Under the pieces are notes generated by a model. The model was not told the DNA's origin. It was given only the letters and a program-made list of their open reading frames with translations, and ran no database searches. Below are positions 55,665 to 64,000 of a stretch of 64,000 bases of DNA, in pieces. Every line of letters begins with the position of its first letter. Within the stretch, counting starts at the first letter, position 1. The DNA comes from Sedimentisphaerales bacterium (lineage in GTDB: Bacteria; Planctomycetota; Phycisphaerae; Sedimentisphaerales; UBA12454), in contig JAFGGI010000052.1 of assembly GCA_016930635.1 (NCBI GenBank), positions 1 through 64,000 on the forward strand, written 5' to 3'. The translations under genes and the position numbers were made by a program.

Positions 55665-56864
55665 TTAGATAACGCTGTGTGTCTTTCTGAAAGCGTTGGG
55701 CGGAAGCCCTTTGTGTTTCTTGAATACCCTTATTAGATGACTGACCGAATCAAAAGTCGAGGCCCTGGCGATCTGGTCTATGGACAAATCAGATTCAAGA
55801 AGAAGAGAAGCAATGTGTTCGACACGCACACGTATCACCTCTTTCAAAATGGAACGGCCGAGAAATTTTTGGAATTTGCTCTCCAAAGACCTCCTTGAAC
55901 ATGCCGCCGAATCGACAATATCTGCAACCTGGATATGCGAATTGAAATTCTTCCGTATAAAATTAACTGCACTTGCAACATTTTTGTCTTCTATAGCCAT
56001 TATATCGGAAGACTGCCTGACAACAACATGGGTAGCAGGAGCAAGAATTGCCTGGCTTGCCATTTTTTCCTCGCCAATAATAATACTATTTAATAAATGA
56101 GCCGCTCTGTATCCTGCTAATTCAAGATTTATGGAAACGCTCGAAAGAAGCGGTTTAGCAGCATTACAGAGCACATCGTCATTAAAGACCCCTACTACGG
56201 CAACTTCCTCAGGAATATGTATGCCGGCCTCCTCCGCAGCCTCTAAAAGGTCATATCCGATAGTATCATCGCAAACCATCAGACCTGCCGGCTTCGGCAG
56301 AGAATGCAGCCATTCGACAGGTTCCTTAAGTCCTTTCATCCACGTTCGTCCTGACTGCCAGTCGTACTGGTCACGTTTTTTCGCTTTAACCGAGGGCTTA
56401 TAAACACTGGTCGTATAGCCGGCCTGACGAACTGACTGGCTGAATCCTTCCATTCTCCAATTCGACCAGAAATAACTGCTGGCGCTGTAATAAGCAAAAT
56501 GCCTGAATCCTCTTTCAAGAAAATGTTCAGCGGCAAGTTTTCCCGCCTGGAATGAATCGGCCGTCAGATATGGAAAAACATCCGGTATCTGGAGGCAGTC
56601 CATGCCTATACAGGGCAGTTTCATCTCGGTAACATCAGATACGATTTTCTTCGAATGCATCGCAACGAACATACCGTCGATACCTGTCTTTTTCAGTGAA
56701 GGCAGAACACGGCTCGGCACCCCGCCGGCAATACGAAGATGCCAGTTGGTATTGCCCTTTGTATAACGGCATACTCCCCTTAAAATATGCCTCAAATTGA
56801 GGCTTATGCCAGGTACAACAAAGGCAACTTTAATATCACTTTTTTGTTTATTGCGTCTTGGCAT
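55665..56864 (-). CDS. XylR-type transcriptional regulator 2 (sugar-binding domain plus AraC HTH)
   Basis: A 399-residue regulator with a LacI/PBP-like sensor (1 to about 285, with VAVVGVFNDD and PLLSSVSINLELAG) and an AraC double helix-turn-helix (300-397; SRRSLESKFQKFLGRS and SIDQIARASTF). It is a distant paralogue of regulator 1 at 8197. Four copies of one operator lie around it, in front of the PL9 operon, acetylesterase, methylesterase and symporter genes, which makes it the obvious candidate activator. Operator B is 52 bp upstream of its start, so it may also control itself. The ATG lacks a clear Shine-Dalgarno sequence. Confidence 0.9.
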   Translation of the reverse strand: MPRRNKQKSDIKVAFVVPGISLNLRHILRGVCRYTKGNTNWHLRIAGGVPSRVLPSLKKTGIDGMFVAMHSKKIVSDVTEMKLPCIGMDCLQIPDVFPYLTADSFQAGKLAAEHFLERGFRHFAYYSASSYFWSNWRMEGFSQSVRQAGYTTSVYKPSVKAKKRDQYDWQSGRTWMKGLKEPVEWLHSLPKPAGLMVCDDTIGYDLLEAAEEAGIHIPEEVAVVGVFNDDVLCNAAKPLLSSVSINLELAGYRAAHLLNSIIIGEEKMASQAILAPATHVVVRQSSDIMAIEDKNVASAVNFIRKNFNSHIQVADIVDSAACSRRSLESKFQKFLGRSILKEVIRVRVEHIASLLLESDLSIDQIARASTFDSVSHLIRVFKKHKGLPPNAFRKTHSVI

Positions 56865-56915
56865 ATTAAAATAATAACCAAATAAGGGGAAAATATCAAG
56901 TACTTCGAAAAAAAT

Positions 56916-56982
56916 ATTGCGTAATTATGCAATTTTATTGCGCAAAACGCACTATTATACACTGTATTATATATGTAATAAT
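56916..56982 (+). promoter_or_regulatory. Operator B and promoter of the acetylesterase gene
   Basis: The 40-bp operator (56916-56955) with TTGCGTAATTATG and TTGCGCAAAACGCACTAT. TGT AATAAT lies 18 bp after it (56974-56982). Confidence 0.75.
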
Positions 56983-57073
56983 AGGATAGTAGCTTTTGTA
57001 TTCAGGAGCAGATTTGGGGATCGGCCTCAAATTACAGAGTCGTTAAATTCACTAAAATAAGGATTCATAGCTT

Positions 57074-59116
57074 ATGTTTAATTTCTTTACAAGTAGATCA
57101 AAGAGTACCGGCAGAACAATAATGATGATTAAGTCCCGGCGTTTTATTTTATTATTAGCCCTTTGGCAAACTATTATTTTTACGGCTGGCGTCAGTTCTG
57201 TTCTGGCAAATAATGAGGACGCTAACGTATCTGACAATACTTCCAATATTGCTATAGAACTAAATACTTCAGCTCTTACTTTTGCCAGGCCCGACTTATC
57301 CCAACAACTGACAGCAATAGTAACAGGAACTTCTATAACAGATGTAACGTGGACTTGCGCAGATGAATATATCGCTTCAGTCAGTTCGGATGGAACAGTC
57401 ACCTCTGTCGCAGGAGGCACAGTTGCAATTACCGCAACATCAACAGTTGACAGCTCAAAATCTGCCGTCTGTATGGTTACTGTAAATGAGCCGAATCGTG
57501 CAGAAACAACAGATGTTACAGCACCTGATACAATATCGGGTAGTAATATAGAAATCATTATGTGCGGCGACTCTCTCATGCGGACTTATTCAACCAGCTA
57601 TGGCGCCGACCAGTGCGGCTGGGGGCAGATGCTGCAGGATTTTTTCGACAACAATGTTACTGTAAATAATACCATTTCCGAGGGAGGACGAAGCACCAGA
57701 AGTTTTTATAATGAGAATGTCCGCTGGCCGGCAGTCAAGAGCATTCTGGCAGCAAACAAATCAGCCGGCAAACCCTCATTTGTCTTTTTCCAGTTTGGTC
57801 ATAACGACCAAAAACTGGCCACCGGCAATGGGCATGAATATCTCACATTTGCCATGGCCAATCAAAACGGTACTGTTGCAGGTACCTATTATGATTATCT
57901 GGAGCGTTATATTGTGGAGACAAGACAACTGGGCGGAATTCCTGTCTTTTTTACACCATTTGTCCGCAGATACTACAGCAATGGTGAAGTAACTGAGAAG
58001 GGAAAACATAATCTCCTTGAAGTATACTCCGGCGAATCAAAATGCCGCGGAAATTATCCTGCAGCTATGAAGGCTGTTGCGGCAAAACACAGTGTGCCGG
58101 TTATTGACATCACTGGCTGGAGTGAAGAATTGATTGAAGATCTTTACGCCAGTGAGGGAGAAGACAGTGCTGCTGATTTTATTTACAGCTCCGACAATAC
58201 CCATACCCGGACGCTGGGAGCTATCAAGCACGCTGAAGCGGCTGCCCAGGGATTATACGACCGGGGCATCCTCGACCAATATATTATTAAACCTGACCCA
58301 AGACTGATGCTGGATGCCGGCAAAAAGGCATTCGGTAATCTCGTTATAGGCAAAGTAAATCCGTTGAAGAATTATAAAAATTTTAAAATGACAAACTATA
58401 AGGTAACGGATGGAACACTGACCATTTCGTCGGATTCGCCATACTTTACTATAAGTGACAACAAGGACGGCACATACAGCAATGAGTTGACTATTGACTG
58501 CTCTTTAACAGGCAAAACGGTTTATATCAAATTTGTTCCCGATGCCGCCATCGATTATACAGCAACACTGAGAGCAACTTATAGCGGAACAAAAACCATT
58601 ATTCCCGACTTCGGGACATCAACTCCCGGGACTATCGACGGCACAAGTGCCTGTATCGCTCTTTCCGGAACCGGCATAGAATATATCCCCTATACCGGCA
58701 GTAAGTATATTTTAAATGTGGGCGATTTGGAGCCGGAGACTTTACAAGACGGTTTAACTCTTGGAACAGCAGATTATTATACTATTAATGGAACTCCCGT
58801 AGCACAGGTAAATAAAAAGACCGTAAACGGTGTGACCTATACCAAGAGATTAAAGACTGCAAATCCGTCTAACAGTATTTCCTTTACAACATCAAACAAA
58901 GCTTCTGTTTATACAGTCTGTATCAGCTCGAGCAGCAGCGCTATCAGGATACTGAATGTATTCGACAGATTAAACAATATCCTGGAGACATTTGAAATTC
59001 CCGGTCATTCTGCTATCGGCATTACTTTTACTGTCCCGGCGGCAGGAACTTATACACTGGCATCGGCATTCGGCGGAATCAATTTTTATTATTTTGAGGT
59101 TAATGAAAATGAGTAG
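57074..59116 (+). CDS. Secreted SGNH esterase, rhamnogalacturonan acetylesterase-like (CE12)
   Basis: A 680-residue secreted esterase expected to remove acetyl groups from rhamnogalacturonan. A signal segment ends near residue 46. A BIG2-type Ig-like domain covers about 60-138. The SGNH hydrolase (about 158-400) has GDSL (Ser167), GGRS, GHND and the DNTHTR block with the catalytic Asp-His pair. The C-terminal 280 residues are beta-rich and unassigned; there is no dockerin. I chose the ATG with AAGGA upstream; MMIKSRR (57122) is an alternative. The gene has operator B in its promoter. Confidence 0.88.
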   Translation: MFNFFTSRSKSTGRTIMMIKSRRFILLLALWQTIIFTAGVSSVLANNEDANVSDNTSNIAIELNTSALTFARPDLSQQLTAIVTGTSITDVTWTCADEYIASVSSDGTVTSVAGGTVAITATSTVDSSKSAVCMVTVNEPNRAETTDVTAPDTISGSNIEIIMCGDSLMRTYSTSYGADQCGWGQMLQDFFDNNVTVNNTISEGGRSTRSFYNENVRWPAVKSILAANKSAGKPSFVFFQFGHNDQKLATGNGHEYLTFAMANQNGTVAGTYYDYLERYIVETRQLGGIPVFFTPFVRRYYSNGEVTEKGKHNLLEVYSGESKCRGNYPAAMKAVAAKHSVPVIDITGWSEELIEDLYASEGEDSAADFIYSSDNTHTRTLGAIKHAEAAAQGLYDRGILDQYIIKPDPRLMLDAGKKAFGNLVIGKVNPLKNYKNFKMTNYKVTDGTLTISSDSPYFTISDNKDGTYSNELTIDCSLTGKTVYIKFVPDAAIDYTATLRATYSGTKTIIPDFGTSTPGTIDGTSACIALSGTGIEYIPYTGSKYILNVGDLEPETLQDGLTLGTADYYTINGTPVAQVNKKTVNGVTYTKRLKTANPSNSISFTTSNKASVYTVCISSSSSAIRILNVFDRLNNILETFEIPGHSAIGITFTVPAAGTYTLASAFGGINFYYFEVNENE

Positions 59117-59158
59117 AGATGTAATTTCAGGAGCAATATCAAGAGTTTTAAAAAATCT

Positions 59159-59225
59159 ATTGCGTAATTATACAATTTTATTGCGCAAAACGCACTATTA
59201 TAAAATCCCGCTGTTATGCAATAAT
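59159..59225 (+). promoter_or_regulatory. Operator C and promoter of the methylesterase gene
   Basis: The 40-bp operator (59159-59198) differs from B at one base. TGC AATAAT lies 18 bp after it (59217-59225). Confidence 0.75.
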
Positions 59226-59293
59226 AACAGCAATAACGATGTTCATATTCAACTATTTGGGGCAGTTCAAGGTGAGAAAGGAAAAGTGAGATT

Positions 59294-62062
59294 ATGTTCA
59301 GGAAATTAACAAGCCGAAGTATTTATTGCATTTTAGCAGTTATCATTTTTGGTTTGGGGCAAAATTCAACTGTCCGGGCAGCCGACATGATGATTACCAA
59401 TCTTTTTCCCGATAACAACGATGTAAATGTATGTGCAGATACGAAGCTGTGGATAACATTCGACGCGGCACCGATAATGTCAACAGACAGTAATATGCAT
59501 CTGCAGATATGCCAAGTCTCGGACGATTCGGTAGTTTATCAGCTCGATCTGCAGGAGCTGCCTACTAATTATTACGGGCCGATTGGGACAGGATGGCCTT
59601 ATAAAATTTCCTTGCCCGAAGTAACGTTAAACTACCAACCTTTTGATGTAGTCGGTAATGTATTGGAGATATACCCATCAACATCTCTGGATTACAACAC
59701 CGAATACTATGTAAAGATGACAGCCGGTTTCTGCAGTGATGCCAACGGCAACACCTGTCCCGATATCAATGACAATACAACCTGGCGATTTACAACCAAA
59801 CCGGCCGCACCTGCAGCAGACCATGACTATACAGTTGCACTTGATGGAAGCGGAGATTTCTGCACAATGCAGGGTGCTGTTGACGCTGTAGCTAATTATG
59901 ACTCGACTAGGACACTAATAAGGATCAAAAACGGTAATTACAGAGGTGTGGTCTACATACCATCATACAAGCTCAATATAACCTGGCTCGGCCAAGACAG
60001 GGATGAAACTGTTGTATACGCCTATAACCGCGAGATCTTCAATCCGGGAAGTGATGCGCGTATGGTGGTTAGAAGCTATCCAGATGGATTCAGGATGTAT
60101 AACCTGACACTTCATAATACAGCGCCGGATAACTCGGGGCAGGCGGAAACGATAAAGCATTCAAATATTTACAGCATTGTGGAAAATTGTAAATTCAAGA
60201 GTTATCAGGATACGCTCTGTCTTAACGGGCATATGTATATGAAGGACTGTTATATCGAAGGAGATACGGATTATATCTGGGGATATGGAACTGTATACTT
60301 TGATCAGTGCGAATTGAGATATTTAAGTTCAGGGTCACATTTAACACAACCGAGAACAGCAAACGGCGCCAAAGGATTTTTCTTTGTAGATTGCGTTATG
60401 ACCGCATCGGGTGGAGTGGCAAACTGTGATTTCGGACGACTGTTTAATGGTTACGGTTATGCACAGGTTGTGCTGATAGACTGTATTATGCCAAGTTCTC
60501 TAATTGTTCCTGTAGGCTGGCTCCAAAATACCTTGACGGACCTGAGCAACGTAAGACTATGGGAGTATAAGTCAAGAGACCCGTCCGGCAGTCTTATCGA
60601 TGTAAGCGGCAGGTTAGAAGCTTCTGTACAACTGTCCGACGCCGAGGCAATAACGTGGAGAGATGTAAACAATGTTTTCAATTCGTGGAATCCCAAGGTA
60701 CCTGCTGAGGCTCCCTCATGTTCATGGCAGCCTCAGCCGGCAGACGGTGCCACAGATATAATATCGGCAGAATTAGCCTGGGCAGCAGGTGCAGGAGTTA
60801 CATCTCATATGGTATATTTCGGCGAGACTAATCCGCCGGCATTCGTGGAGGAAATAACAGAATTATCCTATGTTGTGACACAGATTATGGATGCGAATAC
60901 AACTTATTACTGGAGAATCGATGAAAAGAATTCGGCCGGTACAACAACAGGAGATGTATGGAGTTTTACTACTTCGTCAATATTAGACACAACACCACCG
61001 AGCCCGAATCCGCTTGTCTGGGCGATCGAGCCCAATTCAACCAGTACTGACACTATTACAATGACTGCAACAACGGCAACTGATGAATCCGGCGTTGAAT
61101 ACTACTTTACAAATGTAACAGATTCTAATCACGATTCAGGCTGGCAAAACAGTGAAGAATATACTGATACCGGTCTGGACAATGACACAACCTATACCTA
61201 TAAGGTCAAAGCACGAGATAAAAGTATTCGTCATAATGCTACCGCAGATTCCAATGAAGCATCAGCTGCAACTTTAAGATATATCTGCGGTGAACCACTC
61301 ATTCCGGACCTGGATGGAGACTGCCAAGTTCACTGGGATGATTACATAATTTTCGCTGACGGCTGGATGGTTTCAAGAGTAAAAACAGAAGATATAAACA
61401 ATGGTACATTCGATACTGAGCTTGACCCATGGGCACTTGTCGATGCTGAAGGCGTTCAGGGTACGATGACAGTAACATTTGACGGCTCTTACGGCCAGCC
61501 TGCAGGCTCAGCTCTTATACAGGCTGATACGACCGGAACCGCAGTTAATCATCATCGTTTCTATCAGGTAATACCTGTAATCGTCGGCGACAGATATAAG
61601 TTTTCAGGCCAATGGAGCGGAGCTTTATATGATCCGAATTCTACCACACGACGCAACTGGGCTGAAGTTTTTGTAGGATTCAGTCCCGACGATACCCCAT
61701 CGGAATGGGGCACTATAATGTATAAGAAACGGTTTATCTCCGTCGGCAGCAGCAGCAACGTAAACTTCGATCCTAACTCCGACGGCACCTGGGAATGGGA
61801 AGAGATCACAGATTCTCCAGAGGCAGGTCCGGCCGATGGGCTTTTCGTAGCCAGTCAGCCATATATGGTTGTATCCTTTAATCTCGGCGGTAATTCTAAT
61901 GGCGGAGCAAGCTATATTAATATAGACAACATCAGCATTGCTGAATGTCCGATGACAGCAGATCTCAACGGAGACTGCGAACTGGATATGGCAGACCTTG
62001 AAGAAGTAGCTGAACAATGGATGGTGTGCAACAGAACTCCTATAGAGGAATGTTGGCAATAA
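59294..62062 (+). CDS. Secreted pectin methylesterase (CE8) with Ig-like domain, FN3, split dockerin and CBM
   Basis: A 922-residue secreted enzyme that should remove methyl esters so that lyases can act. Signal peptide to about residue 30; a Big_5-like Ig domain (about 32-172); CE8 beta-helix (175-460) with GQAET, YQDTL and DTDYIWG (catalytic Asp). The usual LGRPW is FGRLF here, keeping Arg but not Trp. FN3-like domains (to about 660), one dockerin calcium repeat (DLDGDCQVH), a carbohydrate-binding domain starting NGTFDT and a second dockerin repeat (DLNGDCELD) end the protein. This tail matches the PL1 protein at 34301. Operator C lies upstream and a terminator follows. Confidence 0.9.
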   Translation: MFRKLTSRSIYCILAVIIFGLGQNSTVRAADMMITNLFPDNNDVNVCADTKLWITFDAAPIMSTDSNMHLQICQVSDDSVVYQLDLQELPTNYYGPIGTGWPYKISLPEVTLNYQPFDVVGNVLEIYPSTSLDYNTEYYVKMTAGFCSDANGNTCPDINDNTTWRFTTKPAAPAADHDYTVALDGSGDFCTMQGAVDAVANYDSTRTLIRIKNGNYRGVVYIPSYKLNITWLGQDRDETVVYAYNREIFNPGSDARMVVRSYPDGFRMYNLTLHNTAPDNSGQAETIKHSNIYSIVENCKFKSYQDTLCLNGHMYMKDCYIEGDTDYIWGYGTVYFDQCELRYLSSGSHLTQPRTANGAKGFFFVDCVMTASGGVANCDFGRLFNGYGYAQVVLIDCIMPSSLIVPVGWLQNTLTDLSNVRLWEYKSRDPSGSLIDVSGRLEASVQLSDAEAITWRDVNNVFNSWNPKVPAEAPSCSWQPQPADGATDIISAELAWAAGAGVTSHMVYFGETNPPAFVEEITELSYVVTQIMDANTTYYWRIDEKNSAGTTTGDVWSFTTSSILDTTPPSPNPLVWAIEPNSTSTDTITMTATTATDESGVEYYFTNVTDSNHDSGWQNSEEYTDTGLDNDTTYTYKVKARDKSIRHNATADSNEASAATLRYICGEPLIPDLDGDCQVHWDDYIIFADGWMVSRVKTEDINNGTFDTELDPWALVDAEGVQGTMTVTFDGSYGQPAGSALIQADTTGTAVNHHRFYQVIPVIVGDRYKFSGQWSGALYDPNSTTRRNWAEVFVGFSPDDTPSEWGTIMYKKRFISVGSSSNVNFDPNSDGTWEWEEITDSPEAGPADGLFVASQPYMVVSFNLGGNSNGGASYINIDNISIAECPMTADLNGDCELDMADLEEVAEQWMVCNRTPIEECWQ

Positions 62063-62098
62063 ATAACTACCCACTACGAACCGGTCATCCGGTGAGGG

Positions 62099-62128
62099 AA
62101 AAAGGCAGGCTTACGGACCTGCCTTTTT
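62099..62128 (+). terminator. Intrinsic terminator after the methylesterase gene
   Basis: GGCAGG (62104-62109) and CCTGCC (62118-62123) with A and T tracts on both sides; it could work in both directions. Confidence 0.88.
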
Positions 62129-62176
62129 CTATATTTGTTTTGTAATATCAGAATAATTATTTGTTTTTAACAAATC

Positions 62177-62243
62177 ATTACGCAATTATGTGATTTTTTT
62201 GCGCAAAACACGCTATTACAACATTCCGTTATTATGTAATAAT
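62177..62243 (+). promoter_or_regulatory. Operator D and promoter of the symporter gene
   Basis: The 40-bp operator (62177-62216) is the most diverged copy (TTACGCAATTATG and TTGCGCAAAACACGCTAT). TGT AATAAT lies 18 bp after it (62235-62243). A second TATAAT occurs at 62291-62296. Confidence 0.7.
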
Positions 62244-62329
62244 AGCGTCTGCCTTTTCCTATATTTGTTTTAAAAAATTATTGGGTTCGTTATAATAGCC
62301 CACCTGACAGATTGAAAGGAGTCGCTCTT

Positions 62330-64000
62330 ATGTTCGGACTTGCCATAGCAGATATTATCGTCATCGTTATTTATTTCACAGTTGTAATCGGCATCGGTTA
62401 TTGGGCTTCAAGGCGTATCAAGAATCAGGAGGATTACTTCCTGGCAGGCAGACGGTTCGGCAAGCTGGTACAGACCTTCGCAGCGTTCGGCCAGGCAACC
62501 AGTGCCGACAATGCCGTAGGCGTAACCACGACAACATTTAATAACGGCATCGCAGGTATCTGGAGCTCACTACTTTATTTATTCGCAACACCGCTTTACT
62601 GGGTGGCGACACACTGGCCGAGGCGTATGCGAATATTGACACTGGGGGATTACTTTAAAGAACGATATCACTCCACGAGTATGGGAGCGGTTTATTCTGT
62701 TATCGGTTCCATCGGTATGATGGCATTTATCGCTCTCGGATTCAGCGCAATGACAAAGACTATTATCGCGATGACGCCAAAGGCAGCCTCCATATACAGC
62801 CAGGGCGAACAGGCAGAATACAACAAAGCTTACGAAATCGAAAAACTCACGGCAGAATCTCAAGGCAGGACATTCGGTGTATTAAGTTACAGCGAGCTGA
62901 TTGAACGTCAGGAGCTTCAAACTAAAGAGCAGCGAAGCGAAACAGAAAGTACTCGCCTGGTATATCTGGATTCAATGCGGCCGGCGGCGGCATTTTCACA
63001 TATCTCCAAGGAATCACTCATATGGATCGTTTGTATTGTCGTGCTTATCTATGCCGTACTGGGCGGCCTGGAAGCAGCATTCATATCCGATATGATACAG
63101 GGGATGTTTATTATTCTTCTCTCTATTATTCTGATTCCATTCGGATGGAGCAAAATAAACAGCATCCACGGCGGCAGTGGCATAATCGGCGCAATGAGTA
63201 CCGTTCATCAAAAACTGCCGGAGACCTTTTTTCAAATCTTCGGCGCACCGCATACACCAGATTTTACATGGTATTATATCATCACACTGTCATTTATGGC
63301 TACTATAACTGTTATGGTTCAGCCAAACGGCACTGTCCTGGCAGGCTCCGCAAAAGATGAGCTGTCCAACCGCACTGGTGTGGTAATCGGCAATTTTATA
63401 AAACGTTTTTGCACAGTTTTCTGGGCAATCTTCGGTTTAGCTGCTATTGTGCTCTACAGCGGAAAAGTCATACACTCAGATTTAGTATGGGGTTATGCAA
63501 CACTTGACCTGCTTGGCCCGCTTAAAATCGGACTGGTCGGTCTGATGATTGCCTGTCTTATGGCAGCACTGATGTCCACAGCAGATTGTCTGATGATTAC
63601 CTGCTCAAGCCTGCTGACACATAACCTTTATGCCCCGCTGCTGCCAGGCAAAAGCCAGAATCACTATATCTGGGCAGGAAGATTCTTCGGAGCAGCAGTA
63701 TTACTACTCAGCACATGGATCGCGCTGCAGTTTGATACTATCCTGCAGATCCTCAAGTTTATCTGGGAACTTAACGTAATGCTCGCACCTGCTTATTGGC
63801 TCGGTATTAAATGGCGGCGTGCAAACAAAATCGGGGCGTGGACTTCAATTAGTATCGGTGCATTACTGTTTTTGATAATTCCTGTCCTGCTGCCGATGGT
63901 TGTTCCAGATATGCGATATAACGATAACCTGCTGCGTATGACCAATCCTAAGCCTTGCAGTCAGATAGAACGTGCATCTGAATATGATGTTGATAAACGA
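62330..64000 (+). CDS. Sodium:solute symporter (SSS family), cut by window end
   Basis: At least 557 residues of a sodium-coupled membrane transporter; the frame stays open to the last base. GAAAGGAG lies 9 bp before the ATG. The N-terminal helix ends with YFLAGRRFGK (36-45), the SSS signature, and AAFGQATSADN and a later PNGTVLAGSAKDEL segment fit the family. A hydrophilic insert of about 65 residues (about 160-225) separates the early helices, as in large planctomycete-type members. Given operator D and neighbours, it probably imports pectin breakdown products such as unsaturated galacturonides; that is inferred. Confidence 0.88.
   Translation, partial: MFGLAIADIIVIVIYFTVVIGIGYWASRRIKNQEDYFLAGRRFGKLVQTFAAFGQATSADNAVGVTTTTFNNGIAGIWSSLLYLFATPLYWVATHWPRRMRILTLGDYFKERYHSTSMGAVYSVIGSIGMMAFIALGFSAMTKTIIAMTPKAASIYSQGEQAEYNKAYEIEKLTAESQGRTFGVLSYSELIERQELQTKEQRSETESTRLVYLDSMRPAAAFSHISKESLIWIVCIVVLIYAVLGGLEAAFISDMIQGMFIILLSIILIPFGWSKINSIHGGSGIIGAMSTVHQKLPETFFQIFGAPHTPDFTWYYIITLSFMATITVMVQPNGTVLAGSAKDELSNRTGVVIGNFIKRFCTVFWAIFGLAAIVLYSGKVIHSDLVWGYATLDLLGPLKIGLVGLMIACLMAALMSTADCLMITCSSLLTHNLYAPLLPGKSQNHYIWAGRFFGAAVLLLSTWIALQFDTILQILKFIWELNVMLAPAYWLGIKWRRANKIGAWTSISIGALLFLIIPVLLPMVVPDMRYNDNLLRMTNPKPCSQIERASEYDVDKR

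Overview
The window is from a carbohydrate-degrading bacterium, most likely a Planctomycetota member of the Phycisphaerae/Sedimentisphaerales type. This is an inference from gene content: many secreted multidomain enzymes with type I dockerin repeats and CBM35-like modules, XylR-like LacI/AraC hybrid regulators, tandem membrane/TPR proteins of the TMTC type, and a bacterial deoxyhypusine synthase homologue. No rRNA or other lineage marker is present. Base composition looks moderate, with AT-rich spacers.

The dominant feature is a very large pectin-degradation locus (about 8.2-64 kb). It holds eleven family PL1 pectate lyase genes, three PL9 lyase genes, two GH28 polygalacturonases, one CE12-type rhamnogalacturonan acetylesterase, one CE8 pectin methylesterase, KduD (deoxy-ketouronate catabolism), a sodium:solute symporter and two XylR-type regulators. 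Almost all the enzymes have signal peptides and are built from a shared kit of modules: dockerin, fibronectin III-like, MAM-like jelly roll, BACON-like, CBM35-like and PASTA repeats.

Layout: (1) 0.4-8 kb, minus strand, four tandem paralogous polytopic/TPR proteins. (2) 8.2-9.4 kb, plus strand, XylR-like regulator 1. (3) 9.4-20.5 kb, minus strand, three PL1 genes and two GH28 genes. (4) 20.9-42.4 kb, plus strand, seven PL1 genes, two of them unusual (one with six PASTA repeats, one of a distinct PL1 subtype with a split dockerin), followed by a giant secreted protein with an N-terminal C15 (pyroglutamyl peptidase-like) domain and eleven PASTA repeats. (5) 42.4-47.8 kb, minus strand, housekeeping-like genes: MFS exporter, KduD, a VOC protein, a PLP decarboxylase, a small membrane protein and a deoxyhypusine synthase homologue. 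(6) 47.9-55.4 kb, minus strand, a PL9-PL9-PL9-PL1 operon. (7) 55.7-64 kb, XylR-like regulator 2, then the acetylesterase, the methylesterase and the symporter (cut by the window end) on the plus strand.

The clearest regulatory signal is a 40-bp operator found four times around regulator 2: in front of the PL9 operon, the acetylesterase, the methylesterase and the symporter. Each copy carries two TTGCGYAA-like half-sites 21 bp apart and lies exactly 18 bp upstream of an extended -10 (TGn AATAAT/TATAAT). This defines a putative pectin regulon. A second, looser motif precedes three PL1 promoters, and many promoters share the extended -10 TGGTATAAT. Working together, the genes would demethylate and deacetylate pectin outside the cell, cut it with lyases and hydrolases, import products through the symporter, and pass unsaturated uronates through KduD. 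KduI, KdgK and KdgA homologues, and any cohesin-bearing scaffold for the dockerins, are not in this window.
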